From the NCBI GenBank assembly GCA_900323505.1, contig OOIN01000017.1, positions 310,001 to 374,000 of the forward strand: a DNA stretch of 64,000 bases. The letters are read 5' to 3'. The notes beneath the pieces were generated by a model. The model was not told where the DNA came from. It ran no database searches and worked only from the letters and a program-made list of their open reading frames with translations. A program made the translations under genes and the position numbers. This document shows positions 30,533 through 40,535 of the stretch, piece after piece. How positions within the stretch are numbered: the stretch's first letter is position 1; every line of letters starts with the position of its first letter. Source of the DNA: Ustilago trichophora (taxonomy: Eukaryota > Basidiomycota > Ustilaginomycetes > Ustilaginales > Ustilaginaceae).

Positions 30533-33109
30533 ATGGCTCGTTTACAGCCCCTTGACCAGGAGGCGTCAGCTGCTCCACCTCTCAAGATCAACTCCGACCA
30601 TCCCGATGACAAAATCTCGGCTCCTCAGCAATCCTGTTCTTTGCTGGATATAACAAGTCATACGCAGCAAGGAACGCGTGTGACCGTCTACTGGCCACCT
30701 GGTGGAACGCCATACACCCTCAGCGGATGGCGCCTCTTCACCGTGCTCGCCGCGATCTGGTGCTACTTCTTCATTCCTATCCATTGGTCTGAGCTCTTCC
30801 ATTTCAACCACACCGGGCCATGCCATCATGCCCTCCAATCTCTGCAGGGTTACTCGTCGCATCTCTCTAGCGCTGGCTTTTTCTCTTCCGACATGGTCGC
30901 TCTAAAGGAGAAGAAAGAGACACCCGAAAGCAGGTGGAAAAAGTGGTTCGCCAAGCTCGAATCCGACTTTCTCGCCGTGCCTACCGCCGATGGCGCCCGT
31001 GAAGCCCTGAAACGATACACAAATGTCACTCATTATGCCGGCACCGAAGGCGACTACAATTCCGCCCTTCAAATCTTGCAAGAGTGGGGCCAACTTATCG
31101 GTGCTCCCCTCACTGAGAACCTCAAGGAGCTCGTGTTCGATGCAGGTTCGTCTTCCAGTCAGGCCTATCTCAAAGGGTCTCATGGCAAGGCTGGCGTGAG
31201 AGCTTGGACGGATACGTATTCTGTCTGGCTCAACTACCCGCTCAACTCTTCTTTGACGCTTGCCAAGCCGGACTCGCTCGACAAGCCTTACTGGCGAGCG
31301 TCGTTGAAGGAGGATGTGCTGGAGAAGGATCCGACCAGCTCTCGCGGTGTCCCTCTCTTCCACGGCTACTCTGCCTCAGGAAGTGTTTCTGGCCAGGTGG
31401 TATTCGCCGGAATGGGCAGGAAGCAAGACTTTGCCGATCTCGCAGCGAAAGGCATCGACGTCAAAGGAAAGATCGTGCTCGTTGATTATGGATCCAACTT
31501 CCGCGGTCTCAAAGTGCGTGCTGCCCAGGAAGCTGGCGCTGTAGGCGTCATCATCTACACGGACACTATCGAAGATGGAGAAATCACCGAGGCCAACGGC
31601 TACAAGGCCTACCCTGATGGACCTGCGCGCAACCCTTCAGCGGTTCAGCGTGGGTCTGTGCAAGGACTTTCGTTCTACCCTGGTGACCCTGGTACTCCTG
31701 GCAAGCCCAGTTACCGCAACGCTACAAGGCTGGAACCTGAAGACGCAGATTCGCTGCCAAAAATTCCCTCCCTTCCCCTGTCGTACTCTGAAGCCAAGGT
31801 CCTGCTCGAAAGCATGAAGGGCAAAGGCCTGAAAGCGCAAGATGTGAACGATAAGCTGGCAGGAGCCATCGATGGCGTAGAGTACTGGACTGGTCCGTCG
31901 GAAGATGTGGTGCATTTGGAGAACTTTGTCGACCTGCAGGTGCGCGATATTTGGAACACGTACGCTGTGCTTCCCGGTCACATTAAGGATGAAGTTGTGG
32001 TGTTGGGCAACCATCGAGATGCATGGACTTTTGGTGCCGCCGATCCCAACTCGGGAACCGCTGCTTTCCACGAGGCTATCAAAGGTCTTGCCGAGCTCTA
32101 CAAGGGCGGATGGAGACCGATGCGTACCATCGTCTTTGCTTCGTGGGATGCCGAAGAGTACGGTCTAGTGGGAAGCACAGAATTCGGTGAAGACTACGCC
32201 GAGTGGATCCGCAATCACGTCGTCGCATACCACAACGTCGACGTTTCCGTCTCTGGAAGTGTCATCCAGGCTTCTTCTTCCCCATCCCTCTCGCGCTTCG
32301 TCCAAGAGGCAGCAGCAAAGGTTTCCGACCCCAACACCAATGTTACCTCGAACAAGATCAACCTCGACGCATTCAACCCCTTGGGTTCTGGTTCCGACTA
32401 CACAGTGTTCCTACAGCATCTCGGTATCGCATCCACCGACTTGGGTTTCAAGCGCTCCAGCACGGATCCCGTGTACATGTACCATTCCAACTACGACAGC
32501 TTCTACTGGATGGACAACTTTGGCGATCCCGGATTTAAGCGTCATGAAGCTGCAGCCAAGATCGTCGGATTGATGGCGATCGAATCGTCCACTCAGCTCT
32601 TTGCCCCTTTGAATGTCAAGGATTATGCCGATGCGATGGGCAAGTATCTGGACAAGGTCGAGGGTTTGGCGGAGAAGAAGTTGGGAATTCCGAGAGGTGT
32701 CGGTGCCAAACAGCCCGGTTGGTTGAAGGATCTGAGGAAGGCCGTTCATGGGCTTGGATTGGAGGCAAGACAGTTTGAAAAGCAGAAAGTGAAGCTGAGC
32801 CAAAAGCTAGCACATCTGGCTGAGAAGAAGGACAAGGAATTCTGGAAAGTGCTAGGAGAGATCATGAGCGTCAACAGAAAGCTGAGGACTTTCGAGCAGG
32901 GTCTGATCAGCAAAGAAGGTCTCAAGGGTAGAGAATGGTACAAGCATTTGGGTACCGCTCCTGGTAGATGGCTCGGGTACGGAGCCACTACCTTCCCCGG
33001 TGTCACTGAGGCTATCACGCTGGATAACGGCGAAGGAGTCAACAAGGAGGCTCGTCGTCTGGCTCAGCACATCGAAGGTCTGCGAAGGCACCTTCGTCAC
33101 CACCACTGA
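30533..33109 (+). CDS. M28-family, glutamate carboxypeptidase II / transferrin-receptor-like peptidase
   Basis: A 858-residue type II membrane protein, intronless, from ATG 30533. One N-terminal helix at about 64-82 (LFTVLAAIWCYFF) follows a cytosolic tail of about 60 residues. A PA domain (about 250-400) is inserted before the zinc-peptidase domain. Di-zinc ligands are all visible: His in GNHRDAW (about 493), Asp in ADPNSG (about 503), the catalytic Glu pair in DAEEYG (about 541), Asp in NVDVS (about 570) and His in YHSNYDSF (about 651). The last 150 residues match the transferrin-receptor-type dimerisation domain. Fungal relatives include vacuolar-sorting Vps70. With all ligands present it is probably an active carboxy- or aminopeptidase in the secretory or vacuolar system; the substrate is unknown. 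Confidence 0.9.
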   Translation: MARLQPLDQEASAAPPLKINSDHPDDKISAPQQSCSLLDITSHTQQGTRVTVYWPPGGTPYTLSGWRLFTVLAAIWCYFFIPIHWSELFHFNHTGPCHHALQSLQGYSSHLSSAGFFSSDMVALKEKKETPESRWKKWFAKLESDFLAVPTADGAREALKRYTNVTHYAGTEGDYNSALQILQEWGQLIGAPLTENLKELVFDAGSSSSQAYLKGSHGKAGVRAWTDTYSVWLNYPLNSSLTLAKPDSLDKPYWRASLKEDVLEKDPTSSRGVPLFHGYSASGSVSGQVVFAGMGRKQDFADLAAKGIDVKGKIVLVDYGSNFRGLKVRAAQEAGAVGVIIYTDTIEDGEITEANGYKAYPDGPARNPSAVQRGSVQGLSFYPGDPGTPGKPSYRNATRLEPEDADSLPKIPSLPLSYSEAKVLLESMKGKGLKAQDVNDKLAGAIDGVEYWTGPSEDVVHLENFVDLQVRDIWNTYAVLPGHIKDEVVVLGNHRDAWTFGAADPNSGTAAFHEAIKGLAELYKGGWRPMRTIVFASWDAEEYGLVGSTEFGEDYAEWIRNHVVAYHNVDVSVSGSVIQASSSPSLSRFVQEAAAKVSDPNTNVTSNKINLDAFNPLGSGSDYTVFLQHLGIASTDLGFKRSSTDPVYMYHSNYDSFYWMDNFGDPGFKRHEAAAKIVGLMAIESSTQLFAPLNVKDYADAMGKYLDKVEGLAEKKLGIPRGVGAKQPGWLKDLRKAVHGLGLEARQFEKQKVKLSQKLAHLAEKKDKEFWKVLGEIMSVNRKLRTFEQGLISKEGLKGREWYKHLGTAPGRWLGYGATTFPGVTEAITLDNGEGVNKEARRLAQHIEGLRRHLRHHH

Positions 33110-33243
33110 TGCGCTCAGACTGACTGACGTACCAAGCGAATACACGTCATTCAATCCCACCTCCCCATGCTCCTCCCTCAAAGTCGTTTGTGTGTGCAAA
33201 AGTAAGATTGAACAATAGAAATACATGCTGCATCCAATCACCT

Positions 33244-34341
33244 CTAGAAGCCTGAAGAGATGAGATAGTCCTTTGTCACCTCGTACGTGACAAAAAGCAC
33301 TGCGTTTACCGGAAGCGCTCTCAACACTGTTGGTCCTACACCCACGAAGAACGACCTCCATCCACCCTGTACATACGTCTCCCTTGCTGTATTCCAAAAT
33401 AGACTTTTTCCCTTTGCCACGTCGTCAAATCTGGAACTAGCCTGGATCTTGGTTTTGATCACATCGGCCCAAAAAGTGCTGACCCAAGCCACCACTCCAG
33501 CAACGGCGCCGCTCAAGGCCATATCCCCATTTGTCAATGGCTTTCCCGTCCATCCCGTAATTTGAGCATTGAGCAGCTCATAAGAAGCAAAGTAAGGCCC
33601 ATAACCTAGATCCCTAATCGCAGTTGTACACCATCCTCTGTAAACACCCCTAAACAGGCCTTCTTGTTTCAGCACTTCAGTAAACACCCTCCACGTACTA
33701 GGCTTCATAGGGCTCGTATTCATCTGTTCTCTAATCTTGACCAGATCTATCGGAGAAGTTATCAAGCTGCTTCCCAAGCCGGATAGCATTCCGGCGATAA
33801 AGACTTGAGTAACGGGATAGTCAGAGAGGATATGATGAGAGGTCTGGTATCGAAGCGAGATGTTGTAGAGTCCAAAGATGGAAGCGTTCATAATGGCAAC
33901 TCCGAGCATGGGGGATGTTACACCTTTGTAGAGGCCCCAAATACGTTCCTCTTTAAGGATGATGCGGAATGCGTCGGTTGCAGAGCGGTAGATCGGGAGG
34001 GTTAGCCTCAACCCTCCTGTGCCCGTGCCAGATGCATGTTGAGGAAAGGTGAGCGCAGCTGCTGCTGTAGAGGAAGATCCATGGCGTGATGCTATGGCCG
34101 AGTAATGCAGTGTTGACAAAGATGCTGTTGGGGATGCTACGGTTGGTAGGAGCTTTGAGGACGAAGCTCGCGGGTGATGGGATAGCGTAGAAGCGTCTAT
34201 GGAAGGAGCGGTTGGCAGAATGGATGATTGTGCCTGAAGTCGAGTTTTGACAGTATCAAAAGGATGTCCAGCCAGTAGAGAAGCGATACCGCCTGCGGTA
34301 CCTGCGATAAAATCGACTAATGCCGATGGCTCTGCTGCCAT
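33244..34341 (-). CDS. mitochondrial carrier family (SLC25) protein
   Basis: A 365-residue protein with three repeats of the carrier fold. The signature PX(D/E)XX(K/R) motifs are HPFDTVKTRLQ at about 26-36, SPIDLVKIREQ about residue 205, and a degenerate FWADVIKTKIQ about residue 300 that lacks the proline. It starts IAGTAGGIASLLAGHPFD, typical of the carnitine/ornithine/basic amino-acid branch, but the substrate cannot be fixed by eye. It is about 65 residues longer than usual because of a Ser/Ala/Thr-rich insertion (about residues 39-105) after the first motif, which would lie in the first matrix loop. It is convergent with the peptidase gene. Confidence 0.88.
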   Translation of the reverse strand: MAAEPSALVDFIAGTAGGIASLLAGHPFDTVKTRLQAQSSILPTAPSIDASTLSHHPRASSSKLLPTVASPTASLSTLHYSAIASRHGSSSTAAAALTFPQHASGTGTGGLRLTLPIYRSATDAFRIILKEERIWGLYKGVTSPMLGVAIMNASIFGLYNISLRYQTSHHILSDYPVTQVFIAGMLSGLGSSLITSPIDLVKIREQMNTSPMKPSTWRVFTEVLKQEGLFRGVYRGWCTTAIRDLGYGPYFASYELLNAQITGWTGKPLTNGDMALSGAVAGVVAWVSTFWADVIKTKIQASSRFDDVAKGKSLFWNTARETYVQGGWRSFFVGVGPTVLRALPVNAVLFVTYEVTKDYLISSGF

Positions 34342-35186
34342 GTTTATCTATCGTAAGAATACAGTAAGTATATGTGTTGATGTGGAAGAAGGAGTTGAAC
34401 CCCACACTAACAGCGAGAGAACAAGCGCGTGGAAGCCTCCGCTCGTTTGTTCGACAATGAATGTGGAGAGCAGTTGTACCTCTGCGAATCGGCCCGATGT
34501 TGAAAGAAGTATGAGCGGAATCTCGATTAGAAGGTGAGAGTGGGGAAAGGATGGGAAATTGTGTGCGATGGCGTGCGTGCGTTAAAGAGGTCGAGCTGTC
34601 CAACAATGCCCCCCTTGTCTTTATGCGAGAGGGGAACAGCACGCCATCTTTTGCGACTTTTTAGTGCTGTTTCGTTTGCACACATCGCCCACTTTTCGAT
34701 GCCGTACCCTTTCCCCGCACACTGTCACTCGTGCTTGGAAGGATGGTGCGAAACAAATGATGAAAGAGTACAATACCATGGTACGAAAAGCTTAGACAAA
34801 GTGGTGCAGCGCGCGTGAGAGCTGGTGAAATGGCGCCATCGCGAGGGTCGCTAGATCAACGCTAACTCTGAATCGATGAGATGATTGTGAATCTCCTTCC
34901 CCCCATCAGGAGACCGGTAGGAAGATCTTGCATCTATCTCAACAAAGATACAGTAACAGACCTCAATGTACTATAACCTCGTGGAAAGGGTCGCTTTGTG
35001 GCACCCGGCGGTGGCTGTTCATTGAGATCGTTGTTTGAAAACGAGTAGCTTAAAGGTGTCTGTGCGTCACAATCTGGCGATGGGAATCACACGATCTTCT
35101 CGGTATAAGTATCTTCTCTACCATCGCCGCTGCGTTGCTTCAAATTTCCATCTAGCAGCATACTGATCTGACACGCAGTAGTAGCA
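34342..35186. other. divergent promoter region, carrier / flavin monooxygenase
   Basis: 845 bases with no supported gene. TACAGTA occurs twice, at 34360-34366 and 34949-34955. A TATA-like box for the monooxygenase gene is listed separately. Confidence 0.5.
35104..35109 (+). promoter_or_regulatory. TATA-like box of the flavin monooxygenase gene
   Basis: TATAAG lies 83 bases before the ATG at 35187, a usual spacing for this window (compare the boxes at 10882 and 43713). Confidence 0.35.
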
Positions 35187-36734
35187 ATGACGCCTCCCAC
35201 TGCGACCACCGACCTGGCCTCGGCCACTGATTCGCTCAGCCTGAACGGCAGCGGTAGCAACGATGGCAAGCGAATGATCCTGTACGCCTTTATGATGGGC
35301 TGTTCTGGACATCAATCGCCCGGTCTATGGACACACCCTGCCGACCGTTCTCGTCACCACAACAAGCTCTCATACTGGATTGATCACGCTAAGCTTCTCG
35401 AATCTGGCCATTTCGACGGCTTGTTCCTCGCCGACGTTCTCGGAGGCTACGACGTGTACGCTGGCAACCTCGACGCTGCCCTCGCCTCAGGAGCTCAATT
35501 CCCAGTCATAGACCCATTGCTTCTCATCTCAGCTATGGCTGCAGCCACCACCAACCTTTCCTTTGGTATCACCGCAACCACCTCCTACGTCCACCCGTAC
35601 GAGCTCGCCCGTCGCTTTTCCACTCTCGACCACCTCACCAACGGCCGTGTGGGGTGGAACGTTGTCACCGGCTACCTCGACAGTGCAGCACGACAGTTCG
35701 GAGCCAAGAATCAAGACCTTCACGCAAAGCGCTACGAGGTGGCGGATGAATACATGGACGTCGTCTACAAGCTTTGGGAGAGTTCATGGGCTGATGACGC
35801 AGTCATTCACGATTCTAGCACACCCGTCTATACTCGTCCTGAGAGAGTACGACAGATCAACCATAAGGGCAAATACTTTGAATCTGTTCCTGGGCCCCAC
35901 ATCTGCGAGCCTTCACCTCAGCGAAGTCCCGTAATCTACCAAGCCGGATCCTCGGGACCGGGTATGGCATTTGCAGCCAAACATGCAGAAGTGATCTTCA
36001 TCGCTGCACATCGACCTGATGTAGCTAAGAAACGCGTTGATGCTGCACGCTCTGGAGCCGCTGCCGCTGGCCGCGATCCCGCATCACTCAAAGTCCTCGC
36101 TCTCCTATGTCCCATCATCGCCAAGACGGACGAAGAAGCTCAACAAAAGTATCAGGAGAATCTTGAACACGGATCCGACGAAGGAGCCTTGGCTCTCTTT
36201 GGCGGATGGACCGGCATCGATCTCTCGACCTATTCCGAAGATGAAGAGCTCCGAGCCACTGAATCCAACGCCATCAAATCTGCTGTTGAGAACTTTGCCT
36301 CTCAAGACCCGCACGTTCCCAAATGGAACAAGAAAGCCGTTGCCAACAAGATCAAACTCGGCGGTCTAGGCCCTACAATCGTAGGTGGCCCAGAAAGCAT
36401 CGCAGACCAACTTGAGGATTGGATCGACAAAGCCGGTGTAGACGGATTCAATCTGGCTTACACCCTGGCTCCAGGAACGTTTGAGGACTTTGTAGAATTG
36501 GTGGTCCCAATTTTGAAGAAAAGAGGTCTCGTCTGGGCCAATTATCCAAAGGTGCAACAGCCAAACAGTGACGAGATCAAGGATGGTCCAAAGACTGGAT
36601 TTGGTGTGGGTGAAAAGGTGGGCATCACGTCCAGGGAGAAGCTGTACGGTGTAGGTCAAAAGACGTTTAGGAAGGATCACTATGCGTCCAAGTTTGCCTG
36701 GAAGGCTGGTGAAGAGCCTCCCGCTCTCGACTGA
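35187..36734 (+). CDS. NtaA/SnaA/DszA-type flavin-dependent monooxygenase
   Basis: A 515-residue member of the bacterial-luciferase-like superfamily, closest in pattern to nitrilotriacetate monooxygenase component A and pristinamycin IIA synthase subunit A. Diagnostic blocks include HHNKLSYWIDHAKLLESGHF, DGLFLADVLGGYDVY, DPLLLISAMAAATTNLSFG and the FSTLDHLTNGRVGWNVVTG signature. Such enzymes use FMNH2 supplied by a separate reductase to oxygenate small N- or S-containing compounds; no reductase gene lies nearby. The family is mainly bacterial, with scattered fungal copies, so ancient horizontal transfer is plausible. It is intronless with codon use like its neighbours. No targeting signal is seen. 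The substrate is unknown. Confidence 0.88.
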   Translation: MTPPTATTDLASATDSLSLNGSGSNDGKRMILYAFMMGCSGHQSPGLWTHPADRSRHHNKLSYWIDHAKLLESGHFDGLFLADVLGGYDVYAGNLDAALASGAQFPVIDPLLLISAMAAATTNLSFGITATTSYVHPYELARRFSTLDHLTNGRVGWNVVTGYLDSAARQFGAKNQDLHAKRYEVADEYMDVVYKLWESSWADDAVIHDSSTPVYTRPERVRQINHKGKYFESVPGPHICEPSPQRSPVIYQAGSSGPGMAFAAKHAEVIFIAAHRPDVAKKRVDAARSGAAAAGRDPASLKVLALLCPIIAKTDEEAQQKYQENLEHGSDEGALALFGGWTGIDLSTYSEDEELRATESNAIKSAVENFASQDPHVPKWNKKAVANKIKLGGLGPTIVGGPESIADQLEDWIDKAGVDGFNLAYTLAPGTFEDFVELVVPILKKRGLVWANYPKVQQPNSDEIKDGPKTGFGVGEKVGITSREKLYGVGQKTFRKDHYASKFAWKAGEEPPALD

Positions 36735-36873
36735 TTACCCCTCACTCCACATGGTCAGATGTTACCATCATCTCTGCACTATATCGCAATGCTCAGCTCA
36801 TACAGCCACACATACACACGCACAGACGCTCAAGAAGTAGTACAAAGATGTCAAATTGCCAACAGCTCTATTT

Positions 36874-39777
36874 CTAATTGCGAGACGAGGGGGTGACGAG
36901 CATGTCCGGCTGCCAGAATCGGATGCACTGAAGCACAAGATCCGACGCCTGATTCTGTTTCTGCTTCCCCGTCGCTCCTTCTGCCGCGTTGCCGCCCCTT
37001 CCTTCCTCTGCAACTGCGCCCTTGAAATCGGTAGGTTGCTGCGAGACGTCCAATTGAGGCGACCTCGATCTTGGCGTGCAAGGAAGTATACCTGATGAAG
37101 TCGATGAAGAGCCTCCATCCTCGCTGTAAGTCGGCTGAGAACTGTGTTCGTCGCGATCGCGTGCTATCACTGGAGGCATAGGGAGCGGATCGAGGTTCTG
37201 ACGATACAGCGGCTTGGCCGAGCCATACGATTCCGAAGGAGTGGACAACTCCAGACCCGAGGCAAGGGGTCCAAAGATGGCTTCTAGCTCGGATTTGGCG
37301 CTGGATGCGCGCCTCGGCTGGTTCGGCGTCTCTGAATGCCTGTGGTGGTGCCGGGCGCCGGTGGAGGAATGCTGGGAAGGGGGGATGGGTTGCTGTTTGA
37401 TGCTGTTACTGTTACTGTGACCGGTGACGGGGATGCAAGGGACGTTGCTGTTGCCGTTGTTGTTGCTGCTGGTGTTGCTGTGACTTATGATGTTGATGCT
37501 GTTGCTGTTGTTACAAGTGAAAGGCTCCAAACGGCTTTGATTGCGCGTCTGGGCCGCAGTGTCCGTGAATGCTGTCGTTGATGAGTCCACGTGGCAAGTG
37601 TTCTGGGGCGAAAGACTGCTCTGCAACGCGTCATCTTTGTTGAACGTCGCTGTACTCTGCGACTTGCATATGCCCAAGTCGATCGCTGTGCTGACGCGCT
37701 GCAAGAAGGGCAATGCCTTGGCAGCGAGCTTGCAGCGCTTGGCAACGTTCTGGAAAGAGCAGATATTCTTGTCCAGGTCGTTGCGCACCTGGTTGTGGAA
37801 GTGTGTTGCAGGCGTGGGCCGCTCTGCCTGTGGCGGCTCGTTCGATCCAGTAGAAGAAGGCCGTGCCGAAGGGCATGATAGGCGAAGCAGCGCTGTTGCC
37901 TGAACGATGGCAGCTGCGAGTGCGTTATTGGTGAATTGCCACCATGCAAGTGCTTGCGGCGGGGCGCAGGCCGCAGCGCTGGCAAAAGTCTCTGTCTGCC
38001 ACGTTGCCGAGCGCAAGACTGCCGACAACGAGAACATGGCAGGTGGTGATGGCTGCATTCCGTTCTCTGGCTCTGCCTTTTTCTCTTCGGATTCATTCAG
38101 TTCCGAGATCGTAGCTGATGCTGCTAGCGAAGCGTCCAAAGAAGCAGATGCCTCTGCCGCTAGCGGTGTGCGATCTTGCTTCTCTTGAGCAGGCTTTGTT
38201 TTCGATGAGCGAGATCGGCAGGCTAGCGCCGAGAGGAACCAGGGTCGATGCAGAGCCATGAGCATACGATGGACCATGGAGCAAGCCATGTGACGCTGGC
38301 AGATAATCTGCCCTAGCTCATCCTCGTCGACCTTGCCAGCCATCTCGATGGGAAGCGGTCGATGCAAAAGCAGAAAGTCGGGAAGACTGGCATGGTAGCG
38401 GCGAATCCTCTCGTCCAGCTTCACAATCTGGCCGTGATCTGGCAGCATGATGCTTTGTCTCTGAGCGCGTTGGCTCGAAGCACTTTCGCCCGCTGTCTGT
38501 GCAGAGATTTCGCAGGGCATTGGCGAGGCCGAGGAGAGCTGCTCCAGGGACATGGACTGGTTGGTGAGGCACGAGACCTGGTGCATGAGATCGGCAAGGC
38601 CGAGCTTCCAGTTGTGAAAGATGTTGGGGCTGTATCGATTGCCAAAGGCGTCCAGACTGGCGTAGAGAGGTGTTCCAAAGGCAGTCCAGATGGCCTCTAT
38701 TGTTGGGACATCCGGGAAGCTGGTAAGGGATGGGCTGTTTTGGGACGAAGCACTTTGGCTGGAGGGGCAGGGTAGCGCAAAGGTGAGGACCTGGCAGCGA
38801 AGATGAAAGATTAGGTCGCTGAGAAGCCTGTTGCAGTGGAGACGATCCTGCTCTGTGTCGTTGTTGTTGTTCTTCTTGTTGTTGTGGCCAAGGGAGGTAG
38901 CAGCCTGGGAAGGGGATGCTGGCGAGGATGCACGGGATGGAGACTCCGCTGTTGGGAAAGAAGGTGCGGCTGTCTGAGAGGGTGACTGGGGACGCGCCAA
39001 AGGAAGGCAAGACGGCACGAGAGCTGATTTGGCAAGGATGAGAGCAAGTCCAGTCAAGCCCTGAGAACGGTGGAAGAGCTCCTCGTCGTTAGAGCATAGC
39101 AAGTAGGTCGACATGAGGTAGAGAGCCGAGCAGGCATCGGGAGTGGGGTTGTGCATGAGCTCTGGCTCGGTGCGGGAGCCAGCAAGGCATGCGGAGGCAA
39201 CACCAAACCAGATCCTGCCACGCTTGGAGGGCGAATCGATGGGCTGTGCTGAGTTCGATGCACATGATGGGAAGCATGAGCTGAACAGATCGCCAAGGGC
39301 TAGCGCGGCCAAGAGGCAAGCGAGTCGATGTGGATGAATCGAGTCGGCGCCGTGACGTTGAGCCTCTTCGAGAGTCTCGAGGAGGGTGGTACGGTCGACT
39401 GGGTTGTGAATCCATCCGATACCCTGGTGATAGGCATGGAGAAGGTCGAGACCATCACGAGAAGGGAGGAGAACATCGAGATGCGGGATGCCAAGAGCAT
39501 ACCTTGGGAAAGGGTCGGAGGTGGCGCGACGAATTGAAGATGATGTAGTAGAAAAGTCGGATGATGAGGAAGATTGGGAGCCGAAGCTGTCGCGGTGGCC
39601 GCCCGAGTAGGCAGTGCTAGCAGCGTCGTCTATTGACGGTGCTGGATGATGAGGATCTGTGAATGACGTCGACGAGCAAGTGGGAGCTATTCTTCGATGC
39701 TTTGATGTTGTCTGTGATGATGAGCATGAATCCGCGAGGGTGCGCTTGCGAGCCATGCTCTGGTCGCAGCTAGTCAT
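36874..39777 (-). CDS. fungal transcription-factor-domain protein without a visible zinc cluster
   Basis: A 967-residue protein from ATG 39777; the frame is open to 40095 upstream without another ATG. Residues about 100-380 resemble the fungal-specific regulator middle-homology domain: GIGWIHNPVDRTTLLETLEE, then RLACLLAALALGDLF, then a helix block ending SQGLTGLALILAKSALV. The N-terminal 60 residues are Ser rich and basic (RKRTL, KHRR) but contain no Cys6 pattern. The C-terminus is low complexity with Asn/Ser/His runs, followed by a conserved-looking ELEAIFGPLASGLE block. It is probably a nuclear regulator or co-regulator, but DNA binding cannot be inferred. Confidence 0.68.
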   Translation of the reverse strand: MTSCDQSMARKRTLADSCSSSQTTSKHRRIAPTCSSTSFTDPHHPAPSIDDAASTAYSGGHRDSFGSQSSSSSDFSTTSSSIRRATSDPFPRYALGIPHLDVLLPSRDGLDLLHAYHQGIGWIHNPVDRTTLLETLEEAQRHGADSIHPHRLACLLAALALGDLFSSCFPSCASNSAQPIDSPSKRGRIWFGVASACLAGSRTEPELMHNPTPDACSALYLMSTYLLCSNDEELFHRSQGLTGLALILAKSALVPSCLPLARPQSPSQTAAPSFPTAESPSRASSPASPSQAATSLGHNNKKNNNNDTEQDRLHCNRLLSDLIFHLRCQVLTFALPCPSSQSASSQNSPSLTSFPDVPTIEAIWTAFGTPLYASLDAFGNRYSPNIFHNWKLGLADLMHQVSCLTNQSMSLEQLSSASPMPCEISAQTAGESASSQRAQRQSIMLPDHGQIVKLDERIRRYHASLPDFLLLHRPLPIEMAGKVDEDELGQIICQRHMACSMVHRMLMALHRPWFLSALACRSRSSKTKPAQEKQDRTPLAAEASASLDASLAASATISELNESEEKKAEPENGMQPSPPAMFSLSAVLRSATWQTETFASAAACAPPQALAWWQFTNNALAAAIVQATALLRLSCPSARPSSTGSNEPPQAERPTPATHFHNQVRNDLDKNICSFQNVAKRCKLAAKALPFLQRVSTAIDLGICKSQSTATFNKDDALQSSLSPQNTCHVDSSTTAFTDTAAQTRNQSRLEPFTCNNSNSINIISHSNTSSNNNGNSNVPCIPVTGHSNSNSIKQQPIPPSQHSSTGARHHHRHSETPNQPRRASSAKSELEAIFGPLASGLELSTPSESYGSAKPLYRQNLDPLPMPPVIARDRDEHSSQPTYSEDGGSSSTSSGILPCTPRSRSPQLDVSQQPTDFKGAVAEEGRGGNAAEGATGKQKQNQASDLVLQCIRFWQPDMLVTPSSRN

Positions 39778-40496
39778 GGTTGGAGTTCGCTTGTATTGGA
39801 AGCGGAGATGATCAGAGGTCGAGCATTGATAGTTGGTTTGATATGATGTTGTTGCAGAGCAAGAGACTGGCTGTAGTCGGAGCGGGTGATCCGATGGTTG
39901 CTGACTGTGGTGCTTGTGGATGATTAGGGTAGTGAAAGAAGCGAGAGTGGGATGTGAATGTGACCAACCAAAGAAAGGAAGTGCCGAAAGTGATTCGAGA
40001 GCGAGACAGGAGCTAGGAGATAGCGATTGGGAACGAGTGACCAAAGCGTGAGAAACGAGTCGGATCGGGAATGGAGGGGACGGAGAGAAGGACAAAAGAC
40101 AGCGAGAGGGTGCCGACTAGATGCAAGATTTCATCGGCTGCGGGCCGAGGAGAGGTTGTAGAGAGAGAGGGGGGTTAGGGGACCCTCTCGAGATCATTGA
40201 TAGGCAGGCAAAAGTGGGAGATTCCCTTGTCAGGTGGAGCGGAGATGTTCCGATATAGCAACAGTGACCGGCTACCTTAGCTTTGGCTGATGTGACACTC
40301 AGAGCTGATTGCGTTGGAATTCATCTTTGCTTTGTGTCACTTTATGGTTCGACCACGCTTCGCCGTTCTGATCAGAAGAGATAACATTTGTCGAAACCAC
40401 TTAGCCGGACCGGTCGGTCTGGAAGCAGCATTCCGCGTGATTGCAGCGGCAACCTATTGTTACTGATTTCATCTTGGCAGCAAAGTTCCGTAAAAG

Positions 40497-40535
<39 letters not shown>

